Shown here: piece after piece, positions 10,186 to 21,905 of the stretch
Position numbering within the stretch: the stretch's first letter is position 1
Layout of the letters: each line of letters begins with the position of its first letter
NCBI GenBank assembly: GCA_963920525.1
Contig: OY986436.1
Span: 184,399,496-184,463,495, forward strand
Source: Dichetophora obliterata
Taxonomy: Eukaryota; Arthropoda; Insecta; Diptera; Sciomyzidae
Direction: 5' to 3'
DNA length: 64,000 nt
Made by a program: the position numbers and the translations under genes
Notes under the pieces: model-generated
The model's input: only the letters and a program-made list of their open reading frames with translations
The model's database searches: none
Told to the model about the DNA's origin: nothing

Positions 10186-12447
10186 TATTACCCGTATTAG
10201 AGCTCATAGACCTCAAATTATCTCAATGTCACTATCTCAATATCATCGGGTTTTGAAATTAATATACATAGTATTTTTGGGACCTCCAAACAGGTGAAAA
10301 ATCAAGGCAACCGAAAGAAGAAAAGAACCGAAAAGTAATTAAATAAAAAAGAGATATGGTTAAGGTTTGAGGTGGCCCTTTTTTTATTTAACCAAATGTT
10401 TTACCAAATTTTGCGTTAGTACAAAAAAAATCAATGCTAAAATATTTTTTTATTGTGTATTTTATATGTTTTGAATTTTTTTTCAGTTTAAAAATATAAT
10501 GTGATGTGTTGAGAATATTCAAACCCTCGCATGCAGTCTCATCGACCACAAAGTCAATACTTTTCATACGAAACGGTCAGAGCCTGGTTTATACAGACAT
10601 CTTTAAGACCATCATATAGATTAGAAGAAGTAATTGAAAAAAAGTTGCGCACTTTGGCACTCCCAGGGCTATATAAAAAGTTGAAATAATTGCTATTAAA
10701 TAAAAAAATGGCCAAATATAAAGTGGTCTTTTGCATTTTCCAAAATATTTAATCAAATTTTCCGTTTTTACTAATATATTTTCTTAAATGCCATTTTATA
10801 GCACCAACATTTCAAAAGATACGTTATTGAATTCATTTTATTTTAAGAGAACATTTCTTATGCTATGTTCGCACTGAGATCTAAATGGGAATTTAGAGCA
10901 TTTACTAAATATATTTGTCCCTGTTACTCTTACAACGAGTAAAGAGCAGTTCGTAAATGTGAACATAGCATTAGCCATAAAGGATGGAAATATTTCAAAA
11001 CTATATTTAAGTATAACTACAAAATACAAAGTAAGTAAGTAAGTAAGTTATTCCTGAGATCAGTGGATATTTTCTAAGAGCTGTACATGCTCATAATTCA
11101 AAAATTTTTAAAATTTTTTTCTAAGTTATACGGGCTTCAAACATTTTTTTTTCACTAAGCCACCATAAAAATTAGCTATCTTGTTCATTTAGCTTTAGTT
11201 TGTTTGTTTTTTATTTTCTTTCGTCAATTTTTTTGTTGACATATCCGACTTTGAATGGAAAAGATAATTTTGCCTTTGATCGGCGATATCTCAGCAACCA
11301 ATAATCGCATAGAAAATTAAAGTACGGTTTTGAAATAAAAAAATCTTCTACAAAAACTACTCATTCATTATTGAAAACAAGTTTTCAATCCTTGTTTTCA
11401 GTTTGAAAAAGTGCAAAAAGGTTTTATTCAATTTTGAAAAAAAAAAAACCAAAATATTTTATAAGATTAATTCTACGGAATCAATATCAGTTTACTTTTG
11501 ATGCGACTTTTCCTTTGCATGATCTAATTCATCTAGTTCTAATTAATTGAATTAATTTAAGTTGAGATACACTGAAGCAAATATTTGTACACTTTCTACA
11601 CACATCTCTATACAATTTATTGACTCAGTTGCAAAATTTTTTCAAGACTACATTCTTTTCAGTGAAAAAAATTCTTACATATTTTTATGAACTTTTTTTT
11701 TCTGCCTAGTGACTCTCACAGAGGAGGGTTACTCATATCGCGTTGTTGGTAATGCTTGGTTTTCATTATGTCATTTTCAAAAGTCAATTTTGTTGTCAAT
11801 CAAATGAAAACACTTAGGCTTTTTTTATTTTAAACAATGTTAGAAAATTAATAACAACTAATTTATTGAATTTAGCTATGAAGAAAATGTATAATAATGT
11901 TATTTAGGTGATATTTAAGGTTATTAATTTTTACGTCGTCATAAAACTGTCATAGTGAAAGCCAAGCATAACATTATGGATGTTTCGACATCTGTCGTGT
12001 TTTGCACCTAAAATAGGTATCGGGAAACCGTGGAATACGATCGTCGGTTGGGACATGGTCAACACCGTGTGACAACTCCTCGGGACAATGGGGTACTGTT
12101 CGACGATTTCGGTAAGAGCGATTTGTCCAGCCGAATGTTTGTGCTCGTGATTATCACAATTGAAGGCAACAACAACAATAACAACAACGACAACAAAGAT
12201 TTGATCTAAGATTTTGGAGGGGAAGCAGTCCTTGGAGAGAAGCTCATGCAGAGTTTCTCCGTCATTGAGACATGAACCTATCAGGAACGACTCTTATGAT
12301 TGTGCAATAATCGTAGCTGATAAAATTTTTTTGTCAAAAAGTTGTCAAACTAGAAACTGTTAGCTTTAAAATGTTTTTGGAACGAAGTTTCGTACGCAGC
12401 TTGCGGCTGGTGTGATTTGATAGAAATCGTCACGTAACAGTAGGATT
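10186..12447. other. AT-rich DNA, no gene seen
   Basis: No supportable gene. A short GTAA microsatellite lies at about 11030-11049, and a CAA-type run at 12165-12200. A weak Tc1-like phrase near 12010-12110 is discussed among the rejected items. Confidence 0.5.
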
Positions 12448-12529
12448 GCTGTGTGTGTATGCGTGCGAGTATCGAGCAGACTACAAACCAGCAGGCGATT
12501 ACGCGGTGTGTGTGCATGCTAGTATTGAC
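12448..12529. repeat. GT-rich repeat unit, shared with 14974-15070
   Basis: The segment holds GTGTGTGTATGCGTGCGAGT and CTACAAACCAG-AGGCGA-T-CGC phrases. The same phrases appear in a permuted tandem arrangement at 14974-15070, so the two sites carry copies of one dispersed repeat on either side of the mariner element. Confidence 0.7.
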
Positions 12530-12769
12530 CCAGTGGTCATTTTAGCTAGTGCAACGCTAAAGAAGGCATGCTGGTAGTGCTTTTATTGGCGTCAATATAA
12601 CTTCTATGCTCACTGTCCTGATGAGTGCTTCTGTAAAGCATACACAAGGATTGAAGTCTTTTAATAATATTTTATATAAAAAAATCTTAAAAAAATTTTG
12701 AAAAAATTATAAATGATCAGATCAATTAAAAAAAAAAATCTTAATTTAAAAAGAAAAAAAGAAAACATT

Positions 12770-12960
12770 TTTTTTTGTCCGACCTGGAGCTCGAACACAG
12801 GTCTCCGAAATCTAACACATTACATATCATATTATATGAAAACTTTTATATAGAAAAACTCTAAATCTTTTTTTAATTTTTGTATGAAGAAATTTGAATT
12901 GAATTTGAAAAATTATTTTTATGCCGAGCTGGGTCTCGAATCCGCGCCCCCGAAACCTTA
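12770..12960 (-). repeat. Two degenerate tRNA-like B-box segments
   Basis: Read on the minus strand, about 12785-12810 contains TGTTCGAGCTCC and about 12910-12945 contains GGATTCGAGACCC, both resembling the pol III B box. No convincing A box or cloverleaf is visible, so these look like worn SINE heads rather than tRNA genes. Confidence 0.3.
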
Positions 12961-12990
12961 CTTTAATTTGTAATGATGCAAAATAAGCTA

Positions 12991-14253
12991 CAGGGTCCGC
13001 CATCTAACGTTTTTTTTCAACTAATGCTTATTTCGTGAATGGTAACACTTAGCTCATGTCTGATTTGACAGATAATTAGTTTTATTCTTCCGCTGAACGA
13101 ATATGGTTGTGTATACGCTGGAACAATGCTGGGAAATATTGCGACATTACTTTGAAAATCATGGTAATGTTGCAGAATGTGTGCGAAAATTGCGTACGGA
13201 TTTTGGAAGAAGAGAAGCACCGTCAGCTCCGTATGTTCATTATCTTGTGAAAAAAGTGAAAGAAACTGGCATCCTCATCGATAAACCAAAGCGTGAAAAG
13301 CCAAAAGCAGTGCGTACACCCGAGAATATTGCTGCTGTGGCAGAAAGTGTGCGTGAAGCGCCATCAAAATCAATTCACCGTCGTTCTCAACAATTGAACA
13401 TTTTGGAGACATCATGGAGACGAATTTAGCATAAAGACCTTGGTATGACGCCATACAAAGTCCAATTAGTGCAGGAGTTGAAGCCAACTGACCATCCAAT
13501 GCGTTTTCGCTTCGCTAAGTGGGCCTGCGATCGACTTACAGAAGATGCCGATTTTGCCAAAAAAATCATCTTTTCAGATGAAGCTCATTTTGATCTTGGC
13601 GGGTATGTAAACAAGCAAAGTAAATTGTCGCATTTGGGGCACAGAAAACCCGCACGCATACATTGAAAAGCCGCTGCACCCAAAACGAGTCACTGTTTGG
13701 TGCGGATTTTGGTCCAGAGGCATACTTGGGCCATTTTTCTTCGAAAATGAGCAAGGAGTGGCCGTTACAGTCAATGGCGATCGTTATCGGGCCATGTTGA
13801 ACGAATTTTTGTTCACAAAAATTGAAGAGGAGGATATTGGCAACATCCGAAGCTACACTCGATGTTTTGCGCCCTGTTTTTGAAGATCGCATTATCAGCC
13901 GCAGAGCTGATGTCGTTTGGCCACTTCGGAGTTGCGATTTGACACCGTTGGACTATTATTTGTGGGTTGCCCTCAAAGATAAGTGTTACGCCGACAAGCC
14001 AGAGACAATTGACGCTTCAAAGGACAATATTCGTGAAGCCATTGGTGAAATACAGCTGCACACAATCGATAATGTGCTTAAAAATTGAACCGATCGTGTA
14101 GGCTACTGTATGGCCAGCCGAGGCAGCCATTTAATTGAAATTATTTTCCATTATTAACCGGAAGGATTGTACTTTCAAATAAAAAAAGAAATTTGAGAAA
14201 ATACCCAGTTGTTTTTTTATAGAATTTTAAAAAAAAAAGTTATTTGGACCCTT
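12991..14253 (+). mobile_element. DD41D-type mariner-like DNA transposon
   Basis: The left end CAGGGTCCGCCATCTAAC (12991) and the right end, reverse complemented AAGGGTCCAAATAAC (14253), are imperfect inverted repeats. Each is flanked by TA (12989-12990 and 14254-14255), the target of the Tc1/mariner superfamily. The 1.26-kb length and single central gene fit. The copy is dead (see the transposase entry). Confidence 0.85.
13103..14088 (+). pseudogene. Mariner-like transposase remnant
   Basis: It starts at the ATG at 13103 (MVVYTLEQ), followed by a helix-turn-helix region. An in-frame TAG lies near 13428 and the frame resumes to KKIIFSDEAHFDLGGY, which holds the first catalytic Asp. A frameshift follows near 13617, then VTVWCGFWSRG and VNGDRYRAMLNEFLF. 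The segment that should carry the second catalytic Asp (the FQQDGA-type motif) is missing: GNI at about 13843 runs directly into SEATLDVLRPVFEDR, a deletion of some 30 bases. The third acid is in CDLTPLDYYLW. Family spacing from memory gives DD41D. The product could not catalyse transposition. Confidence 0.82.
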
Positions 14254-14269
14254 TATGTTTTGCTTACAA

Positions 14270-14340
14270 CTGAGGTAGACGAGTGGATAAGATGTCGGAC
14301 CGCCACATGAGAGGACGTTGGTTCAAATCTCGAACTTATT
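14270..14340 (+). repeat. tRNA-like sequence, probable SINE relic
   Basis: TAGACGAGTGG (A-box-like, about 14277) and GGTTCAAATCTC (B-box-like, about 14330) are spaced as in a tRNA. I cannot fold a complete acceptor stem, so a pseudogene or SINE head is more likely than a working tRNA. Confidence 0.4.
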
Positions 14341-14540
14341 ACTATTTTTTTATTTCAAGTTGATACTTATATTGTTTTTCCCTCTAACGTGCATTTTTAA
14401 AAAGGGCCTAGAAAATTTTCTCGTTTCATATAAAAAAGTAAATGGGCTTGGATATGAGTACGGAAGGGATAAAAAATGCATATGATGGCCTGCTAGAAGC
14501 GCTTCAAAGCTCTGCTTTTGCCTACTGTGAGACTACAAAA

Positions 14541-14973
14541 CATGGCAGAACTAGAGAAGGTAGATGCATTTCAGACTGCGTGCTCTTTCTCATATCCGAA
14601 TCTGTCAAAGTCAGCTTTTTGCGAATGAGAACAAATGGAAATCAATGGCCGCATTCAGCAAAGTAAATAGTTGGTAACTGGCTGTCAACTGTTAAAATTC
14701 GCTAAAACACTGAAACAACGCTACAAATTTGAGTAAGAAACCTTTGCAATTAAATTATTTACATAATAAAGTAATTATAATAATAAAATTAAATAATTGT
14801 CAACTTTACTACGGTATCGCTACCATAACAGTTCACAAAATTTGACTTTGCTGAATGCGCCCAATTTTTGCTTTCTCATCGGCTTCAGATTTTCTATAAG
14901 CTGTCAACTTCGTTTTGACAGTTTTGGCAGTCTGTCTCTTCGAAATGCTTCTACCTTCTCTAATTTTACTATG
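14541..14973. mobile_element. Fold-back element, about 125-bp arms
   Basis: The arms are 14541-14663 and 14846-14973. The left has CATGGCAGAACTAGAGAAGG and GCATTCAGCAAAG; the right has CTTTGCTGAATGCG and CCTTCTCTAATTTTACTATG. The arms have diverged, so the element is old. The central 180 bp is AT-rich. Confidence 0.7.
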
Positions 14974-15076
14974 CTACAAACCAGAAGGCGAGTGCGCTGT
15001 GTGTGTGCGTGCGAGTATTGAGATTCGAGCAGACTAACAAACGAGTAGGCGTGTACGCAGCCGAGTGCGCAGCTCG

Positions 15077-15110
<34 letters not shown>
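14974..15110. repeat. GT-rich dispersed repeat plus (TC)n microsatellite
   Basis: 14974-15070 repeats the phrases described at 12448-12529. It passes into an uninterrupted TC microsatellite at about 15082-15110. Confidence 0.8.
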
Positions 15111-15116
<6 letters not shown>

Positions 15117-15119
15117 CTT

Positions 15120-16159
15120 TTTTTCTGACAAGTAGAAATTTCGTTAAAACATATTTATTATTTTTATTTATGTGATTGTTTTAAATCATATGTGAGAATC
15201 TTTATTGCAATTAAATTTTCTGAAATGGAAATAGCAGCAAATGTGTGTGATAATACAGTGCACTCTGATGTTCGAACTTCAATAAGTTTTAAGATACTAG
15301 TGTTGACTCTAAAAATGTGTTTTTTATGTTATACTTTTTGTGTTTGTTCTGGCAATATTAAGGGGTCGCTGATTTCGATTCTGGTGCTAGAAATTCAAAA
15401 AGTTTTTTGACACTAGGGTGGACTCAAAAAATGCGTGTTTTACCATGCACTCTTTGTGTATGTGCTGGCAGTGTTAAGGAATCGTTTATTTCGAATCTGA
15501 TGTAAGAATTACACCCTAAACACTAGAGTGGACGTCAAAAATGCATTATTTTGTTTTATACTCTTACGATAGTCCAGTTTTGATTCTAAATTTTCAATCA
15601 ATTCAAGCTCCATACGAGTATCATGATGAATTTCGAATGCTCAATGCATTGTGGCTTTATGAAACAAACATCGATGGAAGCGGAAACTACCTATTTTCAT
15701 CTCTCATTAGAATATTACGTCTTAATCTTCAATAAACAATATTTTTTCTAAAATATTAAATTAACTTTTTGATTTGATTGTTCATTTATATTATTGCCTT
15801 GAAAAATTATATAAAATAAAAAATACTACGAAAAATAAAAATATACAGATTTTAATTCGAATTATATTCGAAGTTGAAGAAAAAGCGTAAGGATTTTCGT
15901 TCCTGACGGGGATCCGCCGACCGCACCACTTGTTTATTTAAATTCCGATGCGATAATTTTTCAAGAAGTTGCAGCTTTTCAAAAGTCACTAAAAAAATAA
16001 AAAAATTTTTATATATTTTGAAAGTAAACTACAAAAATGTGAGACCAAAATTAAAAATATTAAGTGAGTGCTGTATCTTATTAAAATTTTAACAGCGTTT
16101 TTTTGATTGACCCGGGTGTTTTTAAAAATTCTATCGAGCCGATTGGACTGAAATACGTT
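15120..16159. other. AT-rich DNA, no gene seen
   Basis: No gene is supported. A phrase ending in AGGGGTCGCTGATTTCGA or close to it recurs near 15361 and 15478 at about 120-bp spacing and also occurs in the fold-back module at 1830, hinting at a degenerate copy of that repeat. Confidence 0.4.
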
Positions 16160-16310
16160 ATTCTGCACACCAGTGATTCTAGCAGGTAGTACAATTGTAC
16201 TTTTTAAATATTTTGTACTATTTTCCCCCCCCCGATTTTCCGCTTTAATGTTATATTTTAATGAAAATATTTAAATTTACTACCTGCCAGAATGGCGAGT
16301 ATACAGAACA
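16160..16310. mobile_element. Small inverted-repeat element (about 150 bp)
   Basis: ATTCTAGCAGGTAGTA at 16176 is matched in reverse complement by TACTACCTGCCAGAAT at 16278. Weaker pairing extends another 15 bases outward. The interior has a C9 run. It looks like a miniature inverted-repeat element; no duplication was found. Confidence 0.55.
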
Positions 16311-18286
16311 ATAATCTTTTAAAATGTTTTGACTTAGATGATTTCAAGTGCCATTGTCACCATGGCTAGCAACGCGCCTTTTTTTTCGTCCACTTTAGAC
16401 GCAAAAAAATTAAAAAAAACAAGATATAAAAAAAATCAATATAAAAAAATAATTTGTTATCAAAATAACAAAATTTTGTTTAAGATGTTTATACTAACAC
16501 ATAAAAAAATTGAACAAATTGAATTTTATTTTCTTATAAAAAAAAATTCCCTATATAAAACTTGAAAATTAGGCCAGAGCACCAGACTACATCCTTATAT
16601 ATTAATTAGATGTGATTTTAAAAAAGTTTGTTTTTTTTTCTCCAACAGAGTCCGTTGATCGAAATCTGTAATCGTTCGAATAAGTGAAAAATTGTAGTGC
16701 AGTGTAAATGATCATTAAAGCAGATATAGACTTGTTATATCAAACTTCTACGCAAAGAAAAAAAAAGAAAGCTTGTTTTCAGTCGCTCCTTTGCAACTTA
16801 CTCAATAAAAATAGAAGCTAAATGATTTCGATGGCATATTAAGTCGAATTAAACATTCATGGAAAGTGAGTTTGACTAGCAAAGGTATTAAATCGCATAT
16901 TCAAATTATTTTTTTTGTTTTCATGTAATTCTATTAAAATCAATGAAAACCACTTAAAATGGCCAGCCTTTAATGCCAGCTTAAATGTTGCTGTTCCCTT
17001 GATAGTGTTGTTGCCTTGGTCTTAGTCTTGTTCTCATCCATTGCTGGCTGCCGCTGACTAGCAGACTAACTAAGGAAACTGCCAATCCCAAGGCTTGTTT
17101 TGTTTTTGTCTTCTGTTGTTGTTGCTGTTTTGTGCTCTTGTTGTTGTGGATTGCTGTCGCGTATATCAAAGTCATTAACTAATTACATTTCTCGCCAATA
17201 CGCGCTAGCGCTCCTCCCCACTCAGGCCAATTCCATGCTAGCAACATCATCACACTTGGCCTTAAGCCCCCCTTTCCCCCTAATCACCCTACTTTTCAGT
17301 TTGGTGCAATTAAAGTGCGATTTTCTTGTGACTCAGTGTAATTTAGTTTTTGTTTTTTTATTGTATTATCGTCGATATTTTTTTCTTCATTTGTTGTGAT
17401 ACCGAAGGGCGGAGGTTCGTTACACTGCATGGGTTGCTTGTCCAAATGATTAAGAAGAATGAATGGGTTGTGGTTGCGATCCGCATGTGAAAAGTTTGGA
17501 TAATTCGAGTCTTAAGTGTGTGTGAGTGTGTTTGTGACTGTCCGAATAAGTCTTGATGATTTCAACATTTGCGCAACATCAAACCAAATAAACACTTTCA
17601 ATTCGATGCAATTTTTACGGGTATTATTGTTGTTGCTGTGTTTTGGTGCGAAATCCTCAATTTTTTCAACCCAATCCATGAACTTGCCAGGATGTTGCCG
17701 CTGCTGCTGCACTTGAAGGTGAAGAGGTGTGATTTTGTTCATTTCAAACAAAATGACTTTTGTTCTTGGTCATGGGTAAGCTTTGCGGGTGTGGTTTGAA
17801 GTTTTTGTATTATTCTTTAGAGCTTGCTTTTATTTTTGTATCATTATGTTTTGCAAAGTAATTTAGTTGGAAGTTATGAGCGCATGTTTTTATTGGATGT
17901 GGCAGCCGCGTCATAAAAGATCATTATTTCTTTTATCCTTAATTCGTCTCTTAAAAAATTTAATAATAATTCCAAATTGTTGAATAAATCCAAGATGTTA
18001 ATCGAAGCATACAACAACAAACGACTTTTAACTGTCCTATTAACTTTTTTTTATTTCTTATAAAGTAATTTTGTAAACTATGTAATACAATTGAAGAAGA
18101 ATATGGTTAACATTACCTTAAGCGGTCCAAATTCTTACGTACGATTTGTACGAAAAAAATATTAATAAAAATAATGAAAAAGTCTAATTTTTAAAAAGGT
18201 TTTTATATTTGCGTAGTAATTCGGTAACACTCTATTAAGTAAAAATTATGACAACAATCGACCTTAAGGATTTAACGATATAAGAC
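16311..18286. other. Lower-repeat DNA, no supported exon
   Basis: This stretch looks less repetitive than its surroundings, with GTT/CAA runs (17110-17160, 17625-17640). Short open frames on both strands (for example 17512-17751 minus, glutamine- and asparagine-rich) have no recognisable domain or splice context. It could be host intron or untranslated sequence, but I cannot show that. Confidence 0.4.
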
Positions 18287-18560
18287 CACACAGAAAAAAT
18301 CATTGTAAAATCAGCTAGAAACATAATGATTTTACATGTTTCCCCTATTATTTTGCTTCATAGAGATATATAGTAAAATCATTGTGATTTTCATGTGATT
18401 TCATGAGAAATCGCAAGAAATTTTCATATTGCATCATTATTAAATCATGTTAAATCATTAGGATGGTCATGTTGACTCATTTTGAAATAATGTAAAATCA
18501 ATATGATGGTCATGTTGAATCCTACCTGTTGAATCATAACCTCATCTTGAAATAAAAATT
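18287..18560. repeat. Degenerate ATCATTRTGAT-rich repeat, copy A
   Basis: After CACACAGAAAAAA there are many near-copies of 'aaaatcatt(a/g)tgat', 'catgatttcatg' and 'tcatgtaaaatcat' in about 270 bp. The same vocabulary and a similar start occur at 61383-61700, so this is a dispersed, internally repetitive element. Confidence 0.55.
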
Positions 18561-18959
18561 ATTTCAAGTTGGTTTTTATTAGTTTTATTTAGTATTAGAC
18601 ATACCTCAATTTTTCTCCAACTAAATAATTTGTTTCGATAACGTCCACGAAGTCCAATGGGTGGTATAAGCTTCTTGTACATCTTCCTTAGATAAGTACC
18701 TTAAACTTTCCTAGTCAATTAAAGCTTCTAAAAGTAATACAACATTTTGATATTATTTTGTTATAGTAACATGAGTCACATATCACATCACCTTGTTTAT
18801 CTGTGTTGAAGTTTATGAATCCAGCTACTTAGACTATCATTTAACTTGTATTCACTGTTTTCAAACAATTTTAATTTTTGCAACGACTCACAGTGTAACG
18901 AGGTCAATGGGATGAGAGGCAAAAATAGAAGGAATCATCTTAGGTAAATAAAATTCAGC

Positions 18960-19760
18960 ATGTGTAATTATTTCATAAATATAAAGCGCCACACAATTTT
19001 CATCAAGATCGGACACGCCCTTCGCCCACCTCCCATACAAAATTAACAATGAAAGTGCAATATTTCGAGTTCTAAAAACCTAATTAACTAATTTTTTTAT
19101 TGATTGGACACACAATATGACCATTTAAAAATTTAAGCTATGTTTACCACGCCCTTCATTCACCTCCTTTAAAAAATTAAGATTAAAAGTGCATCTCGAG
19201 TTGTAGAAACTTTTTGAAAAGAAAGGTAACTATTTTGTTATTAACTTCATTCACATAGTTATCATATAAAACTTTCATCAAGATCCGCCACGCCCTTTGC
19301 TCACCTCCCATACAAAATTAAGAATAAAACTGTAATATCTCTAATTCTAAGAAGTATTAGCAAGGAAGTTTACTATTTTTTTAACTACATTCACATAATT
19401 ATCATATAAAAATTTAATCAAGATTTGCCATGCCCCACCTCCCATACAAAATGAAGAATAAAAGTGCAATATATCCTGGTGTAGAAAGTGCAAGGAACAA
19501 AGATAATTAACTTCTTATTTACTTGATTTACGTAATTACCATATAAAAATTTCATCAAGATCTGCCATGCCCTTTGCCTTCTTCCTATACAAAATGAAGA
19601 ATAAGGGTGCAATATCTCCAGTTGTAGAAAGTATAAGAAAGGAAATTAACTTGTTTATTTTTAACTGGTTTCACTTAATTATCATATAATTATTTTATTC
19701 AGATTGGCCACGTCCCTCACCCACACAATAATCAATGAAGTTTATTAATTAAAAAATATT
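18960..19760. repeat. Tandem array, about 139-bp period, six units
   Basis: The phrase 'catcaagat..gccacgccctttgcccacctcccatacaaaat' recurs with its CACGCCC-like core ending near 19020, 19153, 19295, 19435, 19572 and 19715, spacings of 133-143 bp. Units also share 'aagtgcaatatctc' and 'agttgtagaaa'. The array ends just before the target of LOA copy 2. Confidence 0.85.
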
Positions 19761-19903
19761 TTTATTTTAATACATGGGATTTACGGGCGTACGACCACGG
19801 ATATGTAGGTTAGGTTAGGTTAGGTTAAAGTGGCTGCCTCAAATTGAGACGCACTTAGGCCAATAAGGCCCGTTGTGGTACCACAGGGGTTGATCTCCCT
19901 TCT

Positions 19904-21130
19904 CTATTCAAACCAGCTTGAGCTGTTCACAAAGCTTAGGATTCGGTATATCGATATTTCCGAGAGTTCTTCGAGGTCTCTGAGAAACCAGTTGTTTAGG
20001 TGAAGAAAACGTTTTTGAGCCAGCGCTGGGCAGGTGCAGAGAAGGTGTTCTGTAGATTCCACCTCCTCCTCATCTCTACAGCTTCTGCAGAAGTCGTTGT
20101 GGGGTATGTTTAATCTTAGAACGTGCCTGCCAATAAGGCAGTGCCCTGTCAGGATCCCTATCATGGTGCCAATGTGATCTCTACTAAGAGATATGAGTTC
20201 TTTTGAACGCTTCAGATTGAGTTTGGGCCAGATTTGCCGTGCTATATTACAAGTGTTACCTGCTGACCATCTTTTGTTGGTGTTAATACAGGATAACTCA
20301 TGTGTAAGGAGTTTACATGTGGTGAGAGGAATACCAAGGTTTGTCTTGTCTGAAGATAGTTGTTTGGTAGTACCTGTGCGAGCGAGTTCATCTGCTCTGC
20401 AGTTACCTAGAAAATCCCTATGTCCAGGAATCCAGCATAGGATAATTTTGAGCTGCTCTGCCATCTCGTTTAGAGATCTGCGGCAGTTGAAAACTGTTTC
20501 AGATGTTATTTCAACAGTTCCTAGGGCTTTCAGAGCGGCCTGACTGTCAGAAAGTATGCATATATCCATGGAAGATATATCATTTTTATGAAGCCAAGTT
20601 AGCGCTTCATGTATAGCAGCGATTTCAGCTTGAAATACACTGCAATGGTCAGGGAGCCTGAAGGCTATATTGATGCTTAATGCTTCTGAGTAGACTCCTC
20701 CACCTACTTTGCCATCTAGTTTTGATCCATCCGTAAAGATCTCAATGACATTGTGAGGTGAATGGTTTTCCTGTTTCCACTCTTCTCGAGAGGGAATGGA
20801 TACATCGAACTTCCTCTCAAAGAGTAGTTTTTGTGTGATGTAGTCAATGGACCTAGGTAAAGGAGGGAGAAATTTTCTGATACAAGAATGTCCTAGTGTA
20901 CCTTCTTTCCACTGGGAGGTGGCTACTAGGCGGATGGCTGTATTAGCGGCCATCTGTTTAGCTAGGATATCAAGTGGTGTAAGATGGAGCATTGTGTCTA
21001 ATGCGTCTTTCGGAGTGGTTCTTAGGGCTCCGCTAATGCACAGTTCAGCTGATCTTTGAACTTTACGGAGAAGGTTATGGTGAGTCTGTTTTTCGAGTGC
21101 ATGCCACCAGACAATAGCACCATATAGCAA
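19904..21130 (-). pseudogene. LOA copy 2 ORF2, RT C-terminus, RNase H and zinc tail
   Basis: A 408-residue open segment. RNase H residues are visible: IFTDGSK (Asp134), FQAEIAAIHE (Glu169), ILSDSQAALKAL (Asp195) and CRADELAR (Asp247). The Cys/His tail CRSC...EHLLCTCPAL follows. This is the longest uninterrupted coding stretch of the copy. Confidence 0.88.
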
Positions 21131-21138
21131 TATTGGCC

Positions 21139-21905
21139 TTACAACTGCTGTATAAAGCCAGTGAGTAACACTATAAGGCCCAGGTATTTTGCTTGATCTG
21201 AGAAGATAAGGCTTGTATTTCCCAGTTTAGGAGGGCTAATTTGAGGTACATTGTGTTTTCTTGTGAAAACTACTAACTCAGTTTTATTAGGATTAACGCT
21301 GAGCCCACAGCTGATAGTCCAGTTGACAAGAGTATTTAGGCAGTTTTGCATAATGTCTCGGAGAGTAGATATATATTTTCCAGAGGTAACAATAGCAACG
21401 TCATCGGCATATGCTATCACCCTGCACCCCTCTAGTTCTAGTTTGCCTAGCAGTTCATTCACTGCTAAATTCCAGAGTAGAGGCGATAGAACCCCTCCCT
21501 GAGGGGTTCCTCTTGGTACAGATCTTAGCGTGGATGCCGCTCCAAATTTTGCACTTATAATCCTGCCAACTAGCATTTGGTTTATGAGTACTATCAGCGC
21601 GGCATCCACCCCAAGCTCCGTCAGCGCACTGGTGATGGCCCCTGCCTCGACGTTATTAAAGGCTCCTTCTATATCAATAAAAGCTATCATTGTATATTCC
21701 TTCAGATAGAGGGATTTTTCAATGATGGAGATTATGGGGTGGAGAGCTGTTTCCACTAATTTGCCTTTGGTGTAAGCATGTTGAGCTAGAGATAATGGCT
21801 TCTTTTCTATCATGGATCTCAAGTGAATATCAATTAATCTCTCGAGGATTTTTAGAAGAAAAGATGAGAGACTAATTGGTCGAAGGTCTTTTGGGTTTAC
21901 GTGTG
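21139..21905 (-). pseudogene. LOA copy 2 ORF2, reverse transcriptase core
   Basis: The open frame carries RPISLSS, AYTKGK, motif A IAFIDIEGAF, RGTPQGGVLSPLLW and YADD. Compared with copy 1, about 45 residues between YLGLIV and RPILLYG are deleted near 21170, and the frame changes there. The RT thumb region is therefore incomplete. Confidence 0.85.

Noticed and set aside
12010..12110. Tc1-like transposase N-terminus (GHGQHRVTTPRD-like frame)
   Set aside because: The similarity is one short phrase, with no downstream catalytic block, and could be chance.
17512..17751. A host exon with Gln/Asn-rich sequence on the minus strand
   Set aside because: No domain, splice context or extended frame; opposite-strand frames are equally long.
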